From Bacillota bacterium (GTDB lineage: Bacteria; Bacillota; Sulfobacillia; JAJZYS01; JAJYTV01): a DNA stretch of 55,309 nucleotides. Every line of letters begins with the position of its first letter. Within the stretch, counting starts at the first letter, position 1. The stretch covers positions 1 to 55,309 of the forward strand of contig JAJYSZ010000010.1 of assembly GCA_021793315.1 (NCBI GenBank), written 5' to 3'. Shown piece after piece: positions 14,837 through 23,855 of the stretch. The notes under the pieces were generated by a model that saw only the letters and a list, made by a program, of their open reading frames with translations, had not been told where the DNA came from and ran no database searches. Position numbers and translations under genes: made by a program.

Positions 14837-16405
14837 TTACCCGAGCAGCTCAGTCACGAGATCCAGTACCACCCCAGGCATGGTGCCGAACGACCAGCCC
14901 GTCTGCACCCGCTCCGTGGGCTGGTGGGGGTCAAAACCCGACGGGCCGATGTTGAGCATCGGCATGTCCGGCGCGGGCGGCAGGGCGGGGGTCGCGAAGG
15001 CCAGCGGATAATCCTCGCGGAAGGCCTCTAGATGCCTGTCGTCAGGCGATGCCGTGAGAAAACTCATGTCGGAGATGCCCTGGTAGATGGGCCGCGTGAC
15101 GAAGGTCTCCGCGAGGCCGTGGCGCCCAAGAGTCGCCCGCAATGCCTCGCCGAGGAGCGGGTCGTCCGAGAGAACGCGCGGCATGATGTCCTGGGCGAAA
15201 AAGAGAATGGCCGTCGGCTCCGAGCCGAGTGCGTGCCAGACGTCCTCGACGACCTGCCGCGCGCGCTCCCTGAGGTCGGTGTCGGGAGGCAAGGCCAGCG
15301 CCTGTCCGAGGATGCTGTCGCCGTCCTTACGCTCGCGGCGCAGGCGCGCGAGGAGATCGGCGAAGCGTACGACCGGGATCTGCGGGACGGCGGCGAGACC
15401 GAGTCCCGTCAGGCGCTCCGAAATCTCCTGGCCTGCGAGGTCGAGACCTTCCCGCACCAGGGCGACGAAACGGGTCATGACCTCGTCCGGCGTGCGGCTC
15501 ATGGTCAGGAGGTTCAGGTAGCCCCAGGCCCAGTTGAGTGTCTGCACATCGTAGCCGCGGCGGCTGTCCGCGAAGTGCAGCACGACAGGCGGCGCCGCGG
15601 TCTGCTCGCCATAGCGGTCGACGAGGTCCGGGTGCGCCGTGAGATGCTGGAGCACGCGGCCGAGGAGCGCGGCCGGGTCCACGAAACCTTCGGTGAGCCG
15701 CGTGGCGTGGGTAGGTACGGCGCCGAGGAAGACGGCCGGCAGCAGCTTGCCGATGCTGCCCGTGTAGCCGTAGCGGTGACTGTCCTCGAAGGAGGCCGGG
15801 GAGGTGCTGTCGGTGTTGAGGGCCGCGACGAAGCGCAGCCCTTCCTGCCGCTCGAGCTCGCCGCAGATCCGCCGCACCGTCTTCACACCCACCGAGTTGG
15901 CTTCCTCGTCCGGCGCCAGGGCGACGAGGAGGTCGCCCCCAAGGGGCTCCGCCTTGGCCAGACGCTCCAGGACGGCGATGCAGGTGGCGATGCCGCCTTT
16001 CATGTCGAGCACGCCGCGGCCGAAGAGGTAGTCGCCGCTGGCGGCGGCCCGCTGGATCTCGCCGGATGCGTGCTCAGCGTACCAGCGCGTCAGGGCTTCG
16101 GGATCGAACGCCAGGTGCTGCAGCCGGCCGAAATCCTGGACATCGACGACGTCGTAGTGGCCGAGCATCAGGACGACCTTGGCGCTCCGCCGGCCGCGCA
16201 GCCGCGCGAAGACGACCGGTCGACGCAAGGGGTCGTGGTCCGCGGCTACGGTCCAGACCTCGATGGGGCGGTTGCCCTGGACGGCTTGCAGGATCCCAGC
16301 GAGCCGCTCGCCCATGGCAGCCTCGCCAGGGGTGCCGTTGACACTGGGGAAGGAGACGAGCGAAAGGGTCAGATCGCGGACGCGGTTTGCGAGTTCAGGG
16401 TCCAT
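14837..16405 (-). CDS. M20 family metallopeptidase, RocB-like
   Basis: A 522-aa protein of the large M20/M25/M40 subgroup that includes Bacillus RocB. The zinc-binding pattern is visible: GHYDVVDV with His at about 92, GRGVLDMKGG (bridging Asp), then APDEEANSVG (catalytic Glu plus ligand Glu) and NTDSTSP. Longer than ordinary M20 dipeptidases, as expected for RocB. It probably hydrolyses a peptide or N-acyl amino-acid bond in the cytoplasm. It is the last gene of the peptide-import operon and overlaps the M28 peptidase gene by 11 bases; ATG 16405. Confidence 0.85.
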   Translation of the reverse strand: MDPELANRVRDLTLSLVSFPSVNGTPGEAAMGERLAGILQAVQGNRPIEVWTVAADHDPLRRPVVFARLRGRRSAKVVLMLGHYDVVDVQDFGRLQHLAFDPEALTRWYAEHASGEIQRAAASGDYLFGRGVLDMKGGIATCIAVLERLAKAEPLGGDLLVALAPDEEANSVGVKTVRRICGELERQEGLRFVAALNTDSTSPASFEDSHRYGYTGSIGKLLPAVFLGAVPTHATRLTEGFVDPAALLGRVLQHLTAHPDLVDRYGEQTAAPPVVLHFADSRRGYDVQTLNWAWGYLNLLTMSRTPDEVMTRFVALVREGLDLAGQEISERLTGLGLAAVPQIPVVRFADLLARLRRERKDGDSILGQALALPPDTDLRERARQVVEDVWHALGSEPTAILFFAQDIMPRVLSDDPLLGEALRATLGRHGLAETFVTRPIYQGISDMSFLTASPDDRHLEAFREDYPLAFATPALPPAPDMPMLNIGPSGFDPHQPTERVQTGWSFGTMPGVVLDLVTELLG

Positions 16406-17990
16406 CAGGCAGCGCCTCCAGACTTGTGAGCGCGTACAGGAGATCTTCGAGGCGGTTTCTTTCGCGCAGGCGGGCAGCTTGGCACGCGTACTCCTCCGCC
16501 GTCGCGCCGAGAAGGTGGGCGACGCCTGGGTATTCGTAGGCGTAAAGCGGATCGCCGTAGCGGTCATGGCGCAGGCGGCCGCCGCGCGTGCCGACGATCC
16601 CGAGCAGAAGGCGCGAGATGCGACGGGCTCGGGCGCCCGCCGCGTGGCCAGCCAGGGACTCGTGCACCTTGCCCCAGAGTGCGGTGAGTCCCTCGTCGCC
16701 CGCCTGCCGCAGCAGAGTCCCGAGCAGCGCCTGGACCGGCGCGAAGTCATGGATCCGCGGGGCCGCGGCCAGGCTGCGAACGAGGGCCAGAAGGAGATTG
16801 GCGTCGCGCAGCAGGAGGTCCGGCTGCACCTGATCGAGGCTGTCCTGGTCCGTGTGCATCCACCAGAGCGGGGCGACGTCGAGAGCATCCTCGGTTTGGC
16901 TCGGCTCTCCCGCCGGCACGACGCCGAGCCCCGGCACCCCCGCGAGCGCGAAGGAATTGTCCGACTCCTTGGCGAGCGGCAGTTCCTGGGCGACGCGGAC
17001 GCCCAGATCCTCGAGAACCCGCAGCGCCGCGCTGCGCAATTCCAGACTGCGGTAGAGGATGACCGTCTCGCCGCCGACGCAGCCGGGCGAGTCCACGTTG
17101 AGGTGCAGGGCGCAGCGGCGAAGATCGTTCCAGTGCCGGTCGACGAAGGCCGCCGAGCCCGATGCCTCCTCGACCTCGTGCCCGGACCAGAGGGCGAGCC
17201 AGACGGCCCGCGGCAAGGCAGGCCCCGCCGCAAGGGCGCGCGCCGCCGCGAGCAGCGCGGCAAGGCCTGTGGCGTTGTCCGTGACGCCGGGGCTCCAGGC
17301 GTCGACGTGGCCGTGCAGAAGAAGGAACTCGCCGTCCTTCGGGCCGAGGCGTGCGACGAGTTGGCGCAGCGGGCGCCAAGCGGTGTCGGCGGCCGTCTCC
17401 AGCCGCACCCGCACGCGTCCGCCCGCGCGTAGCCGCTCCTTGAGACGCTGGCCGTCCTGGTAGGTGAGACTGACGGCGGTCACGTCCGGCAGATCGAAGA
17501 GGTCCTCCGGCTGCGGCGGTCCCCAGACCCCTTTCTGGGCGCGCAGCGCAAGGGTCGGCACGGGGGTCGCGGGGCTGATCAGGAGCAGGGCCACGGCGCC
17601 CCGGCGCTGGGCTATGAAGCTCTTGTCGGGGACGCTCGGCCCGCCCGAGCGGACGAGCACCGCCTTGCCGCCGGCGTCGACGCCGGCATAGGCGGCGCTA
17701 TCGCCGTCGCCGACGTCGACGAGGTCGAGCCAGCGATCCGCGCCCCGAGCGGTGGCATAGCCGATGCCCATGGCAGGCAGATCCTCGCCGTCCTCGAGTA
17801 CCGCCTTGGTAGGGCGGACGCTGCTCTGAAGCGCCGTGAACGACTCGAAGGAGACCTCCCAGCCGGCGGCTCGCAGGCCCGCCCCGGCGTAGTCGAAGGC
17901 GCGCGCCTCGCCAGCGGAACCGGCGCCGCGCTGCCGGGTTTCGCTGGCGAAGTAGTGGAGGTCCGCAAGCAGGCGCGCACGGTCGATCAT
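16395..17990 (-). CDS. M28 family metallopeptidase with PA-like insert
   Basis: A 531-aa zinc aminopeptidase-like protein. The N-terminal helix is followed by a protease-associated-like segment (about 85-200) and then the M28 core. Core residues: LLHGHVDAWSPGVTDNATG at about 224-242 (ligands His228 and Asp238), WSGHEVEEASGSAAF at about 268-282 (general-base Glu), NVDSPG (Asp300) and a late His in MHTDQD. The C-terminal helical region is longer than in typical M28 enzymes. There is no signal peptide, so it should act on imported peptides in the cytoplasm. The ATG at 17990 is preceded by GGAGGTG and starts 5 bases after the upstream permease stop. Confidence 0.86.
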   Translation of the reverse strand: MIDRARLLADLHYFASETRQRGAGSAGEARAFDYAGAGLRAAGWEVSFESFTALQSSVRPTKAVLEDGEDLPAMGIGYATARGADRWLDLVDVGDGDSAAYAGVDAGGKAVLVRSGGPSVPDKSFIAQRRGAVALLLISPATPVPTLALRAQKGVWGPPQPEDLFDLPDVTAVSLTYQDGQRLKERLRAGGRVRVRLETAADTAWRPLRQLVARLGPKDGEFLLLHGHVDAWSPGVTDNATGLAALLAAARALAAGPALPRAVWLALWSGHEVEEASGSAAFVDRHWNDLRRCALHLNVDSPGCVGGETVILYRSLELRSAALRVLEDLGVRVAQELPLAKESDNSFALAGVPGLGVVPAGEPSQTEDALDVAPLWWMHTDQDSLDQVQPDLLLRDANLLLALVRSLAAAPRIHDFAPVQALLGTLLRQAGDEGLTALWGKVHESLAGHAAGARARRISRLLLGIVGTRGGRLRHDRYGDPLYAYEYPGVAHLLGATAEEYACQAARLRERNRLEDLLYALTSLEALPDGP

Positions 17991-17995
17991 CGTCT

Positions 17996-18892
17996 TCACC
18001 TCCGCTGAAGCGTCGGGTCGAGGGCGTCCCGCAGCCCGTCGCCGAGCAGGTTGAAAGACAGAACGACGAGCAGGATCGCGAGGCCGGGGAAGGTGACGAT
18101 CCACCACTGCTGCAGGACGTAGAGGCGCCCTGTCGCCACCATCAGGCCCCAGTCCGGGCTCGGCGGTTGCGCGCCAAGGCCGACGAAGGCGAGGCTCGCG
18201 GCGGTGAGGATGGTGTTGCCCACGTCCATAGTCACCTGCACGAGGATGGGGTCGAGCATGTTCGGCACCATGTGCCGCACGAGCACCCGCAAACGGGAGG
18301 CTCCGGATGCCAGGGCCGCCTCCGCGTAATCGGCGTGCTTGAGGATGAGCAGTTGCCCGCGCACGAGCCGCGCGTAGATCGGCCACCAGACCATGGCCAT
18401 CGCCAGCATCGCGTGCATCAGGCTTGGGCCGAGCGCCGCGGCGACGGCCATCGCCAGGACGAGCGGCGGGAAGGCGAGGAACATGTCCGTGACCCGCATC
18501 AGGGTGTCATCGAGCCAGCGGCTGCCGAGCCCGGCGGCCGCGCCCACGACGAAGCCGACGAGGAGCGCGATGCCGAGTACGAGGACGGCCACTTCGAGCG
18601 CGTAGCGGTCGCCCGCGAGGATGCGGCTCAGGATGTCGCGCCCGAGCTCGTCGGTGCCCAGCAGGTGACCTTGCACGCCGGGCGCGAGGAAGCGGTGCGG
18701 CAGGTCGACGAGGGTCGGGTTGTCGGGCGCGAGGAGGGGGCCGATCAGCGCGAGCAGGAGGAACAGGACCGCCAGAACGCCGCCCGCAAGGGTGAGGGGG
18801 TTGCGGAGCAGTGGCCTCAGGATGTTCCGCTTCGTCGGCGCCTCCTCCGTCGCCTGAGTCTGCGGCAGCGTTTGCAGGGCCAAAAAGCTCAC
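17996..18892 (-). CDS. Peptide ABC transporter permease, DppC/OppC type
   Basis: A 298-aa inner-membrane permease with an N-terminal OppC segment (RNPLTLAGGVLAVLFLLLAL), six predicted membrane spans and the EAA loop (EAALASGASRLRVLVRHMVPN) that docks the ATPase. GTDELGRDILSRI is the conserved DppC motif. It pairs with DppB just upstream, separated by 3 bases. Start taken as GTG 18892; a TTG three codons later, with GAGGTGAG upstream, is equally possible. No ATPase gene accompanies it, so the nucleotide-binding subunits must be encoded elsewhere. Confidence 0.9.
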   Translation of the reverse strand: MSFLALQTLPQTQATEEAPTKRNILRPLLRNPLTLAGGVLAVLFLLLALIGPLLAPDNPTLVDLPHRFLAPGVQGHLLGTDELGRDILSRILAGDRYALEVAVLVLGIALLVGFVVGAAAGLGSRWLDDTLMRVTDMFLAFPPLVLAMAVAAALGPSLMHAMLAMAMVWWPIYARLVRGQLLILKHADYAEAALASGASRLRVLVRHMVPNMLDPILVQVTMDVGNTILTAASLAFVGLGAQPPSPDWGLMVATGRLYVLQQWWIVTFPGLAILLVVLSFNLLGDGLRDALDPTLQRR

Positions 18893-18895
18893 CTC

Positions 18896-19903
18896 TCAGG
18901 AGTAGCTGACGCGGGGGTCGAGGAAGGCGTAGAGGATGTCCACGATCGTGTTGATCAGTACGTAGACGACGGAGATGAGCAGGGTGAAGCCGAGGATCGC
19001 CGGGAAGTCCAGTCCTTCGGAGGCCTGCAGGGCGTAGGTGCCGACGCCGGGCCAGGCGAAGATCGCCTCCACGAGCACGGCCCCCTGCAGGAGCGAACCG
19101 ACCTGCAGGCCGATCACCGTGACGGCGGGCGGCAGGGCGTTCTTCAGCGCGTGGATGTAGATCACACGCCGCTCCGGTACCCCTTTGGCGCGCGCGGTGC
19201 GCACGAAGTCCTGGTGCAGCACGTCGAGCAGCTTGGCGCGCACCATACGGGTCATGATCGCGAGGGATCCGAAGGCCAGCGTGAGGGACGGCAGCACGAG
19301 CGAGGCCAGGGACGACGTGAAGTCGGGCCAGTTGCCGGTGAGAAGGCTGTCCAGCACGTAGATGCCGGTGATGTGGGCCGGCGGCGCCAGGTAGCTCGAG
19401 AGCATGCCGGCCACGGGCAGCCAGCCGAGCTTCTGCGCGAAGATCTCCTGCAGCAGGACCGCGAGCCAGAAGGGCGGCATCGACACGCCGAGCAGCGCGA
19501 AGACGCGCGAGAAGTGATCGGGTAGGCCGTCCCGGCGCACCGCGCTCACGACTCCGAGCGGGATGCCCACGATGAGCACGATCACGAGGGCTGTGAGCGT
19601 GATCTCGAGTGTCGCCGGAAAGTAGGCGCCAAGGTCCTGCGAGACGGGGTTGCGGGTGAGGATCGAGAGGCCGAGGTTGCCGTGGAGAAGATTCTCGGCA
19701 TAGCGCACGAACTGGACCGAAAGGGGCAGATTGAGACCGAACTGACGGCGCACCTCGTTGAGCTGGGACTGCGTCGCGTGCAGGCCGGCGGCGAGGCGCG
19801 CGGGATCGCCCGGAACCATGTGCGAGACGTAGAACGTCAGCAAAAGCATCCCGAACAGCACGAGCACCAGCTGGCCGAGGCGCCGCACGATGAAGGAGAG
19901 CAA
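18896..19903 (-). CDS. Peptide ABC transporter permease, DppB/OppB type
   Basis: A 335-aa permease. It opens with the invariant FIVRRLGQLVLVLFGMLLLTF and continues with MVPGDPA, both diagnostic of the DppB/OppB family. The EAA loop (VRTARAKGVPERRVIYIHALKN) is in the C-terminal half. Six membrane spans are predicted. Start is TTG 19903, the first in-frame start before the conserved N-terminus. It forms the translocation channel with DppC and receives peptides from the binding lipoprotein encoded just upstream. Confidence 0.9.
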   Translation of the reverse strand: MLSFIVRRLGQLVLVLFGMLLLTFYVSHMVPGDPARLAAGLHATQSQLNEVRRQFGLNLPLSVQFVRYAENLLHGNLGLSILTRNPVSQDLGAYFPATLEITLTALVIVLIVGIPLGVVSAVRRDGLPDHFSRVFALLGVSMPPFWLAVLLQEIFAQKLGWLPVAGMLSSYLAPPAHITGIYVLDSLLTGNWPDFTSSLASLVLPSLTLAFGSLAIMTRMVRAKLLDVLHQDFVRTARAKGVPERRVIYIHALKNALPPAVTVIGLQVGSLLQGAVLVEAIFAWPGVGTYALQASEGLDFPAILGFTLLISVVYVLINTIVDILYAFLDPRVSYS

Positions 19904-19931
19904 TCACCCGACCCCCAGTCGAAGGTGTAGG

Positions 19932-19970
19932 GACGCGGGCGGACGGCCGAGGCCGTCCGCCCGCCGCGTC
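19932..19970 (-). terminator. Intercistronic hairpin between binding-protein and permease genes
   Basis: GACGCG-GGCGGACGGCC pairs with GGCCGTCCGCC-CGCGTC around a 2-base loop, 11 bases beyond the binding-protein stop and before the DppB start. No T run follows. Such stems typically act as partial terminators or 3' stabilisers that give more binding protein than permease. Confidence 0.6.
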
Positions 19971-19981
19971 TCACTGGCGAG

Positions 19982-21547
19982 CTAGTTCTTGGACATGGCG
20001 TACGCGTTGACCGGCCAGAGTGCGTTGTACACGTAGCCGTGCACGTTGCTGCGCTCAACGACGGCCGTCTGCTGGTCGAGGACCCAGATCGCCGGTGCCT
20101 GCTGCACGAGCAGCTTTTGCACCTGCTGGTAGAGCTGCACGCGCTTTTGGTGGTCCGCGGTCACGCGGGCCTCATTGAGCAGCTGATCCACGGTCTTGTT
20201 CCCGTACCACTCCAGGTTGAAGCCCACGGTACCCTGCTGGCTCGACGCGTACTGCGGGTAGAGGAAGTCGTCCGGGTCGGCGAAGTCGGCGTACCAGCCC
20301 GTGATGAAGGCGCTCGGCGCAGTAGAGAGAGTGGTGAGCTTCTTGTACTCCGTGGCCCACGGCATGGTGTTGATGGTCGCGTTGATGCCAACCTGCTTCA
20401 AGGTGCTTTGCCAGCTCTCGACCACCTGCTCGTAAAGGGGGTTCTCCTCCACGGTGATCGTCATCGGGAAGCCGTGCGGGTAGCCGGCCTGCGCGAGCAG
20501 GGACTTGGCCTTCGCGATGTCCAGATGGTACTGGGGCAGTGTCTTGTCGTAGCCCCAGAGCGCGGGCGGGATCGGCCCCTTCGCCTGCTGCGCGTAGCCG
20601 TCGTAGATCTGCTTGACCGCACCTTGGTAGTCGAGCGTGTAGGAGAGCGCCTGGCGCACGAGCTGGTTGGCCGTCGGGCCGGTCTTGTTGTTGAGGCCGA
20701 TGTAGAGGATGTTGAGGCCGGGCTCGGTAAGGACCTTGATCCCCTTCTGGCCTTGCAGTTGCGAGATGTTGCTGAGCGGGAAGGCGATGTTCATGTCAGC
20801 GGCGCCGGTCTGGAGCAGCATCTGCTGCGTCGAGGGCTCCGTCGCGATCTTGAGGATGACCTTCTGGAAGTGGCTGCTGCTCCAGCCCTGCCAGTAGTGG
20901 GGGTTGCGCGTCATCACTACCTGCTGTCCGTGGACCCACTGGCTCTCCTGGTAGGGGCCTGTACCATCGGTGTGGTTGTGAAACCAGGCGTTGCCGTGCT
21001 TCTTGACGCCTGCCGGACTGACGATGGCGGTGCCCGCCGGCTGTGCCAGCGAGTAGATGAATGGCTGGTACGCGTACTTGAGCGTGATGACGAGCTTGGT
21101 GGGCGATGGCGTAGCGATGGACTGGATAACGTCGAGCATCCAGGCCGGGCCCTGGTTCAGCTTGATTGTGCGTTCGAAGGCGAACTTCACGGCCTGGCTG
21201 TTGAATGCGCTGCCGTCGGCGAAACGGACGCCCTTGCGCAGGGTGAAGGTCCAGACCTTGCCCCCCTGGCTGCTGGACCAGGACGTCGCGAGCCCAGGCG
21301 CGAGTTCGGTGCTGCTGCCCTTGAGCGTCAGCAAGGTCTCGTAGGCCAGGCCGACCACCTGGTTGCTGGCCTGGTCGTAGGCGATGGCCGGATCCATGCT
21401 GGTGACATCGTAGTTCTGGAGGAGGACAAGGGATTGATCAGCCGGGTTCGACGATGTCGTGCTGGCAGTGGAACCGCAGGCGGCGAGCATACTGGCACCA
21501 AGGGCGAGGGCCACCGTCAGGGCGACGTGTCGGGGTCTCAGCTTCAT
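19982..21547 (-). CDS. Peptide ABC transporter substrate-binding lipoprotein (family 5)
   Basis: A 521-aa extracellular solute-binding protein of the DppA/OppA type. The signal peptide ends in LAAC (lipobox at about 21-24). DVTSMDPAIAYDQAS (about 48-62) and FTLRKGVRFADGSAFNSQAVKFAFER (about 100-125) are the SBP_bac_5 signatures. It captures di- or oligopeptides outside the cell and delivers them to DppBC. It is the first gene of a five-gene minus-strand unit ending in two peptidases, so the cargo is almost certainly peptidic. GGAGG precedes the ATG. Confidence 0.92.
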   Translation of the reverse strand: MKLRPRHVALTVALALGASMLAACGSTASTTSSNPADQSLVLLQNYDVTSMDPAIAYDQASNQVVGLAYETLLTLKGSSTELAPGLATSWSSSQGGKVWTFTLRKGVRFADGSAFNSQAVKFAFERTIKLNQGPAWMLDVIQSIATPSPTKLVITLKYAYQPFIYSLAQPAGTAIVSPAGVKKHGNAWFHNHTDGTGPYQESQWVHGQQVVMTRNPHYWQGWSSSHFQKVILKIATEPSTQQMLLQTGAADMNIAFPLSNISQLQGQKGIKVLTEPGLNILYIGLNNKTGPTANQLVRQALSYTLDYQGAVKQIYDGYAQQAKGPIPPALWGYDKTLPQYHLDIAKAKSLLAQAGYPHGFPMTITVEENPLYEQVVESWQSTLKQVGINATINTMPWATEYKKLTTLSTAPSAFITGWYADFADPDDFLYPQYASSQQGTVGFNLEWYGNKTVDQLLNEARVTADHQKRVQLYQQVQKLLVQQAPAIWVLDQQTAVVERSNVHGYVYNALWPVNAYAMSKN

Positions 21548-21850
21548 GAATCGCGGGCCTCCTCCGAAAATCGGAAATTAGACAACGAATCCCCATTCTC
21601 CGACTTTCGCGCTCCACCTGCTTGAAGTGTGGTAGAAGGACGACTGTCGTTACTTCCAAATGGCCACCGGAGTGATGCGGCCGTTTTCCGCCACCGGGGA
21701 GCCCCGGGGCGGGCATGGGGCACCCCCACGGAGCAGGAAGGCGCTCGTTGCGTCCGGAAGTGGAAAACCTACGGGGCACGCGCAAGCGGGTGCCCGCCTT
21801 GGGAGACCAAAGCGGACTCTCCCGGCCGAGAATAGAAGGAGGAAGTTCCC
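21548..21850. other. Divergent promoter/leader region, peptide operon versus trmFO
   Basis: About 300 bases without a gene, between two divergently transcribed units. The left third (21560-21620) is A+T-richer and should hold the peptide-operon promoter; TCCGAAAATCGGA at about 21566-21578 is a small palindrome. The right part is the trmFO leader and contains a GGGCAC...GTGCCC hairpin (21774-21795) and a GGGGCACCCCC stem near 21717. No known riboswitch class was recognised. Confidence 0.4.
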
Positions 21851-23215
21851 GTGGGGGACGTCACCGTAATCGGCGGTGGGCTCGCGGGCAGCGAGGCCGC
21901 CTGGCAGCTGGCCGAAAGAGGCCACAAGGTGCGGCTGGTGGAAATGCGGCCGAGCCGCTCGACACCTGCCCACCGCACGGCCGAGTTCGCCGAGCTGGTC
22001 TGCAGCAACACCTTCCGCTCCGACGCGCTCGATCACCCGGTCGGCCTGCTGAAGGAGGAGATGCGCCGGCTTGGCTCCCTGATCATCGCGGTCGGCGAGC
22101 GTCATCGCATTCCGGGCGGCACGGCCCTGACCCTCGACCGCGAGGACTTCAGTGCCGACGTGACCCGCATGCTCCAGGAGCACCCTCTCGTCGAGGTGGT
22201 GTGTGAGGAGGCGGAGGGGATCCCCGAGGGGCCGGCGATCATCGCCACGGGGCCCTTGACGTCCGCGGCGCTCCACGACGCCATCGTGGCGTTCAGCGGC
22301 CAGGGCGAGCTGGCGTACTGGGATGCGGCGTCGCCGATCGTGACACAGGAGTCGATCGACTGGTCCCGGGTCTACTTCGCGAGCCGCTACGGCAAGGGGG
22401 AGCCGGACGCCTTCGCCAACTGCCCGATGAGCGAGGAGGAGTACAAAGTTTTCTGGCAGGCGCTGCGTGCGGCGGAGACCCACGAGCGCGAAGCCTTCGA
22501 GGACGAGCGCTACTTCGAGGCCTGCCTGCCGGTCGAGGTGCTGGCAGGGCGCGGCGAGGACACGCTGCGCTTCGGTCCGATGCGGCCCGTCGGCCTGCGC
22601 GACCCGAAGACGGGCCGCCCGCCGTACGCCGTTCTGCAGCTGCGGCGCGAGAACGCAGCGGGGAGCCTGTGGAATCTCGTCGGCTGCCAGACCGGCCTGC
22701 GCTTCCGCGAGCAGCAGCGCGTCTTCCGCCTGATTCCTGCCCTCGGCGGGGCGGAGTTCGAGCGCTATGGTGTGATCCACCGCAACACCTTCCTCAAGAG
22801 CCCGGCGGTCCTGTTGCCGACGCTGCAGGCGCGCCTGCGGCCGGACCTCTTCTTCGCCGGCCAGATCATCGGCAGCGAAGGCTACGTCGAGGCGGCGGCC
22901 GGCGGGCTCGTGGCGAGCCTCAACCTCAGCCGCCTGCTCCGGGGCGAGGAGCCCCTCGTCTGGCCGGCCACCACGGCGATCGGCGGTCTCATGCGCTATG
23001 TGTCCGCCTCGGACCCGGCGGCGTTCCAGCCGATGCATGTCGCCTTCGGGCTGATGGATCCGCTGCCCGATCCGCCCAGGCGCAAGGAGCGGCGCAAGGT
23101 GGAGATGGCGGAGCGCGCCCTGCGCGAACTCGAGACGTTCGCGGCGCTCCATGGCGTTATGCTGCAGCCGGGTGCGGCGAGACCGGCGCACGAAGGCAGG
23201 GAGGAAGCGCGATGA
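21851..23215 (+). CDS. trmFO: Methylenetetrahydrofolate-tRNA-(uracil-5-)-methyltransferase TrmFO
   Basis: A 454-aa flavoenzyme that makes m5U54 (ribothymidine) in the T-loop of tRNA, using methylene-tetrahydrofolate as carbon donor and FAD/NAD(P)H. The dinucleotide-binding motif VIGGGLAGSEAA is at 6-17. The conserved ELVCSNTFRSDAL contains Cys51, and EACLPVEVLA contains Cys225, the two cysteines highlighted in this family. The C-terminal GQIIGSEGYVEAAAGGLVA completes the FAD site. Length is normal. GTG 21851 is preceded by AAGGAGG. The next gene starts inside its stop codon. Confidence 0.95.
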   Translation: MGDVTVIGGGLAGSEAAWQLAERGHKVRLVEMRPSRSTPAHRTAEFAELVCSNTFRSDALDHPVGLLKEEMRRLGSLIIAVGERHRIPGGTALTLDREDFSADVTRMLQEHPLVEVVCEEAEGIPEGPAIIATGPLTSAALHDAIVAFSGQGELAYWDAASPIVTQESIDWSRVYFASRYGKGEPDAFANCPMSEEEYKVFWQALRAAETHEREAFEDERYFEACLPVEVLAGRGEDTLRFGPMRPVGLRDPKTGRPPYAVLQLRRENAAGSLWNLVGCQTGLRFREQQRVFRLIPALGGAEFERYGVIHRNTFLKSPAVLLPTLQARLRPDLFFAGQIIGSEGYVEAAAGGLVASLNLSRLLRGEEPLVWPATTAIGGLMRYVSASDPAAFQPMHVAFGLMDPLPDPPRRKERRKVEMAERALRELETFAALHGVMLQPGAARPAHEGREEAR

Positions 23216-23832
23216 TCAGATGGGGCGGCGCGTGGTCCCGCGAGGAGCCGGAGGGCCCCTATGGCGACGAGGCCGCACGCATCGACGAGGGGATCTGCCG
23301 GCTCCTCAGCGAGCGCGACCGCCTTGCGGCCAAAGAGCGGCTCCATCCGGGGGCCGATCGCGTGCGGCGCTGGTCCGAGCAGTTCGATATCGGTGAGGGG
23401 CGCTTGCAGAGCCTCTTCGCCAATCTCGCGGCCGTGCGGCAGCTCGAATCCCAGCCGCCAATGCCCGAAGGGCTGCGCCGCGTCCTCGAGATCATGCGCC
23501 GGGAGGGGCGCGACGGCGTTTCCGTCACCCTGACGCACTGCCTGCAGTATGGGAACGCGAGCGTCATCCATTGCGAGATCGCAGCCGCCGGCCGCAGGAT
23601 TGCGCACGGCTCGCTCGAGCTCGAGGTGGCAGGGCGGGAATACCGTACGCGCCACTCGAGCGGACACGGCGGCGGTGGTGCCTATGGCCTCGAGTTCATT
23701 GTCTGGCCGGCGCTTCCGGACGATCTCAGCCGGGTGACATTCAGGTTGCGGCAGGGCAAGGGACTGGAACCGCCCGCGGAGCCGCCGCTCGAGCTCGGTG
23801 AACCGCTCGTGTTTGCCCCGGAGAACAAGTAG
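23212..23832 (+). CDS. Hypothetical protein translationally coupled to trmFO
   Basis: A 206-aa soluble protein that starts at ATG 23212, overlapping the trmFO stop as ATGA, with GGGAGG upstream. The N-terminal helix ARIDEGICRLLSERDRLAAKERLHPG superficially resembles a chorismate-mutase-type helix, followed by a charged helical region. The C-terminal half is beta-rich (VTLTHCLQYGNASVIHCEIAA, HGSLELEV, HSSGHGGGGAYGLEFIVWP). No family recognised. The tight coupling suggests co-expression with tRNA modification, but function is unknown. Confidence 0.75.
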   Translation: MIRWGGAWSREEPEGPYGDEAARIDEGICRLLSERDRLAAKERLHPGADRVRRWSEQFDIGEGRLQSLFANLAAVRQLESQPPMPEGLRRVLEIMRREGRDGVSVTLTHCLQYGNASVIHCEIAAAGRRIAHGSLELEVAGREYRTRHSSGHGGGGAYGLEFIVWPALPDDLSRVTFRLRQGKGLEPPAEPPLELGEPLVFAPENK

Positions 23833-23855
23833 ACCGCCACTGCGCGTGTGGGTGG

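Noticed and set aside
21650-21850. Possible riboswitch in the trmFO leader
   Set aside because: Several stems exist, but I could not match any known riboswitch core; kept only as leader structure.
21650-23191. 513-codon minus-strand frame opposite trmFO
   Set aside because: No recognisable domains; trmFO on the plus strand has intact FAD and cysteine motifs.
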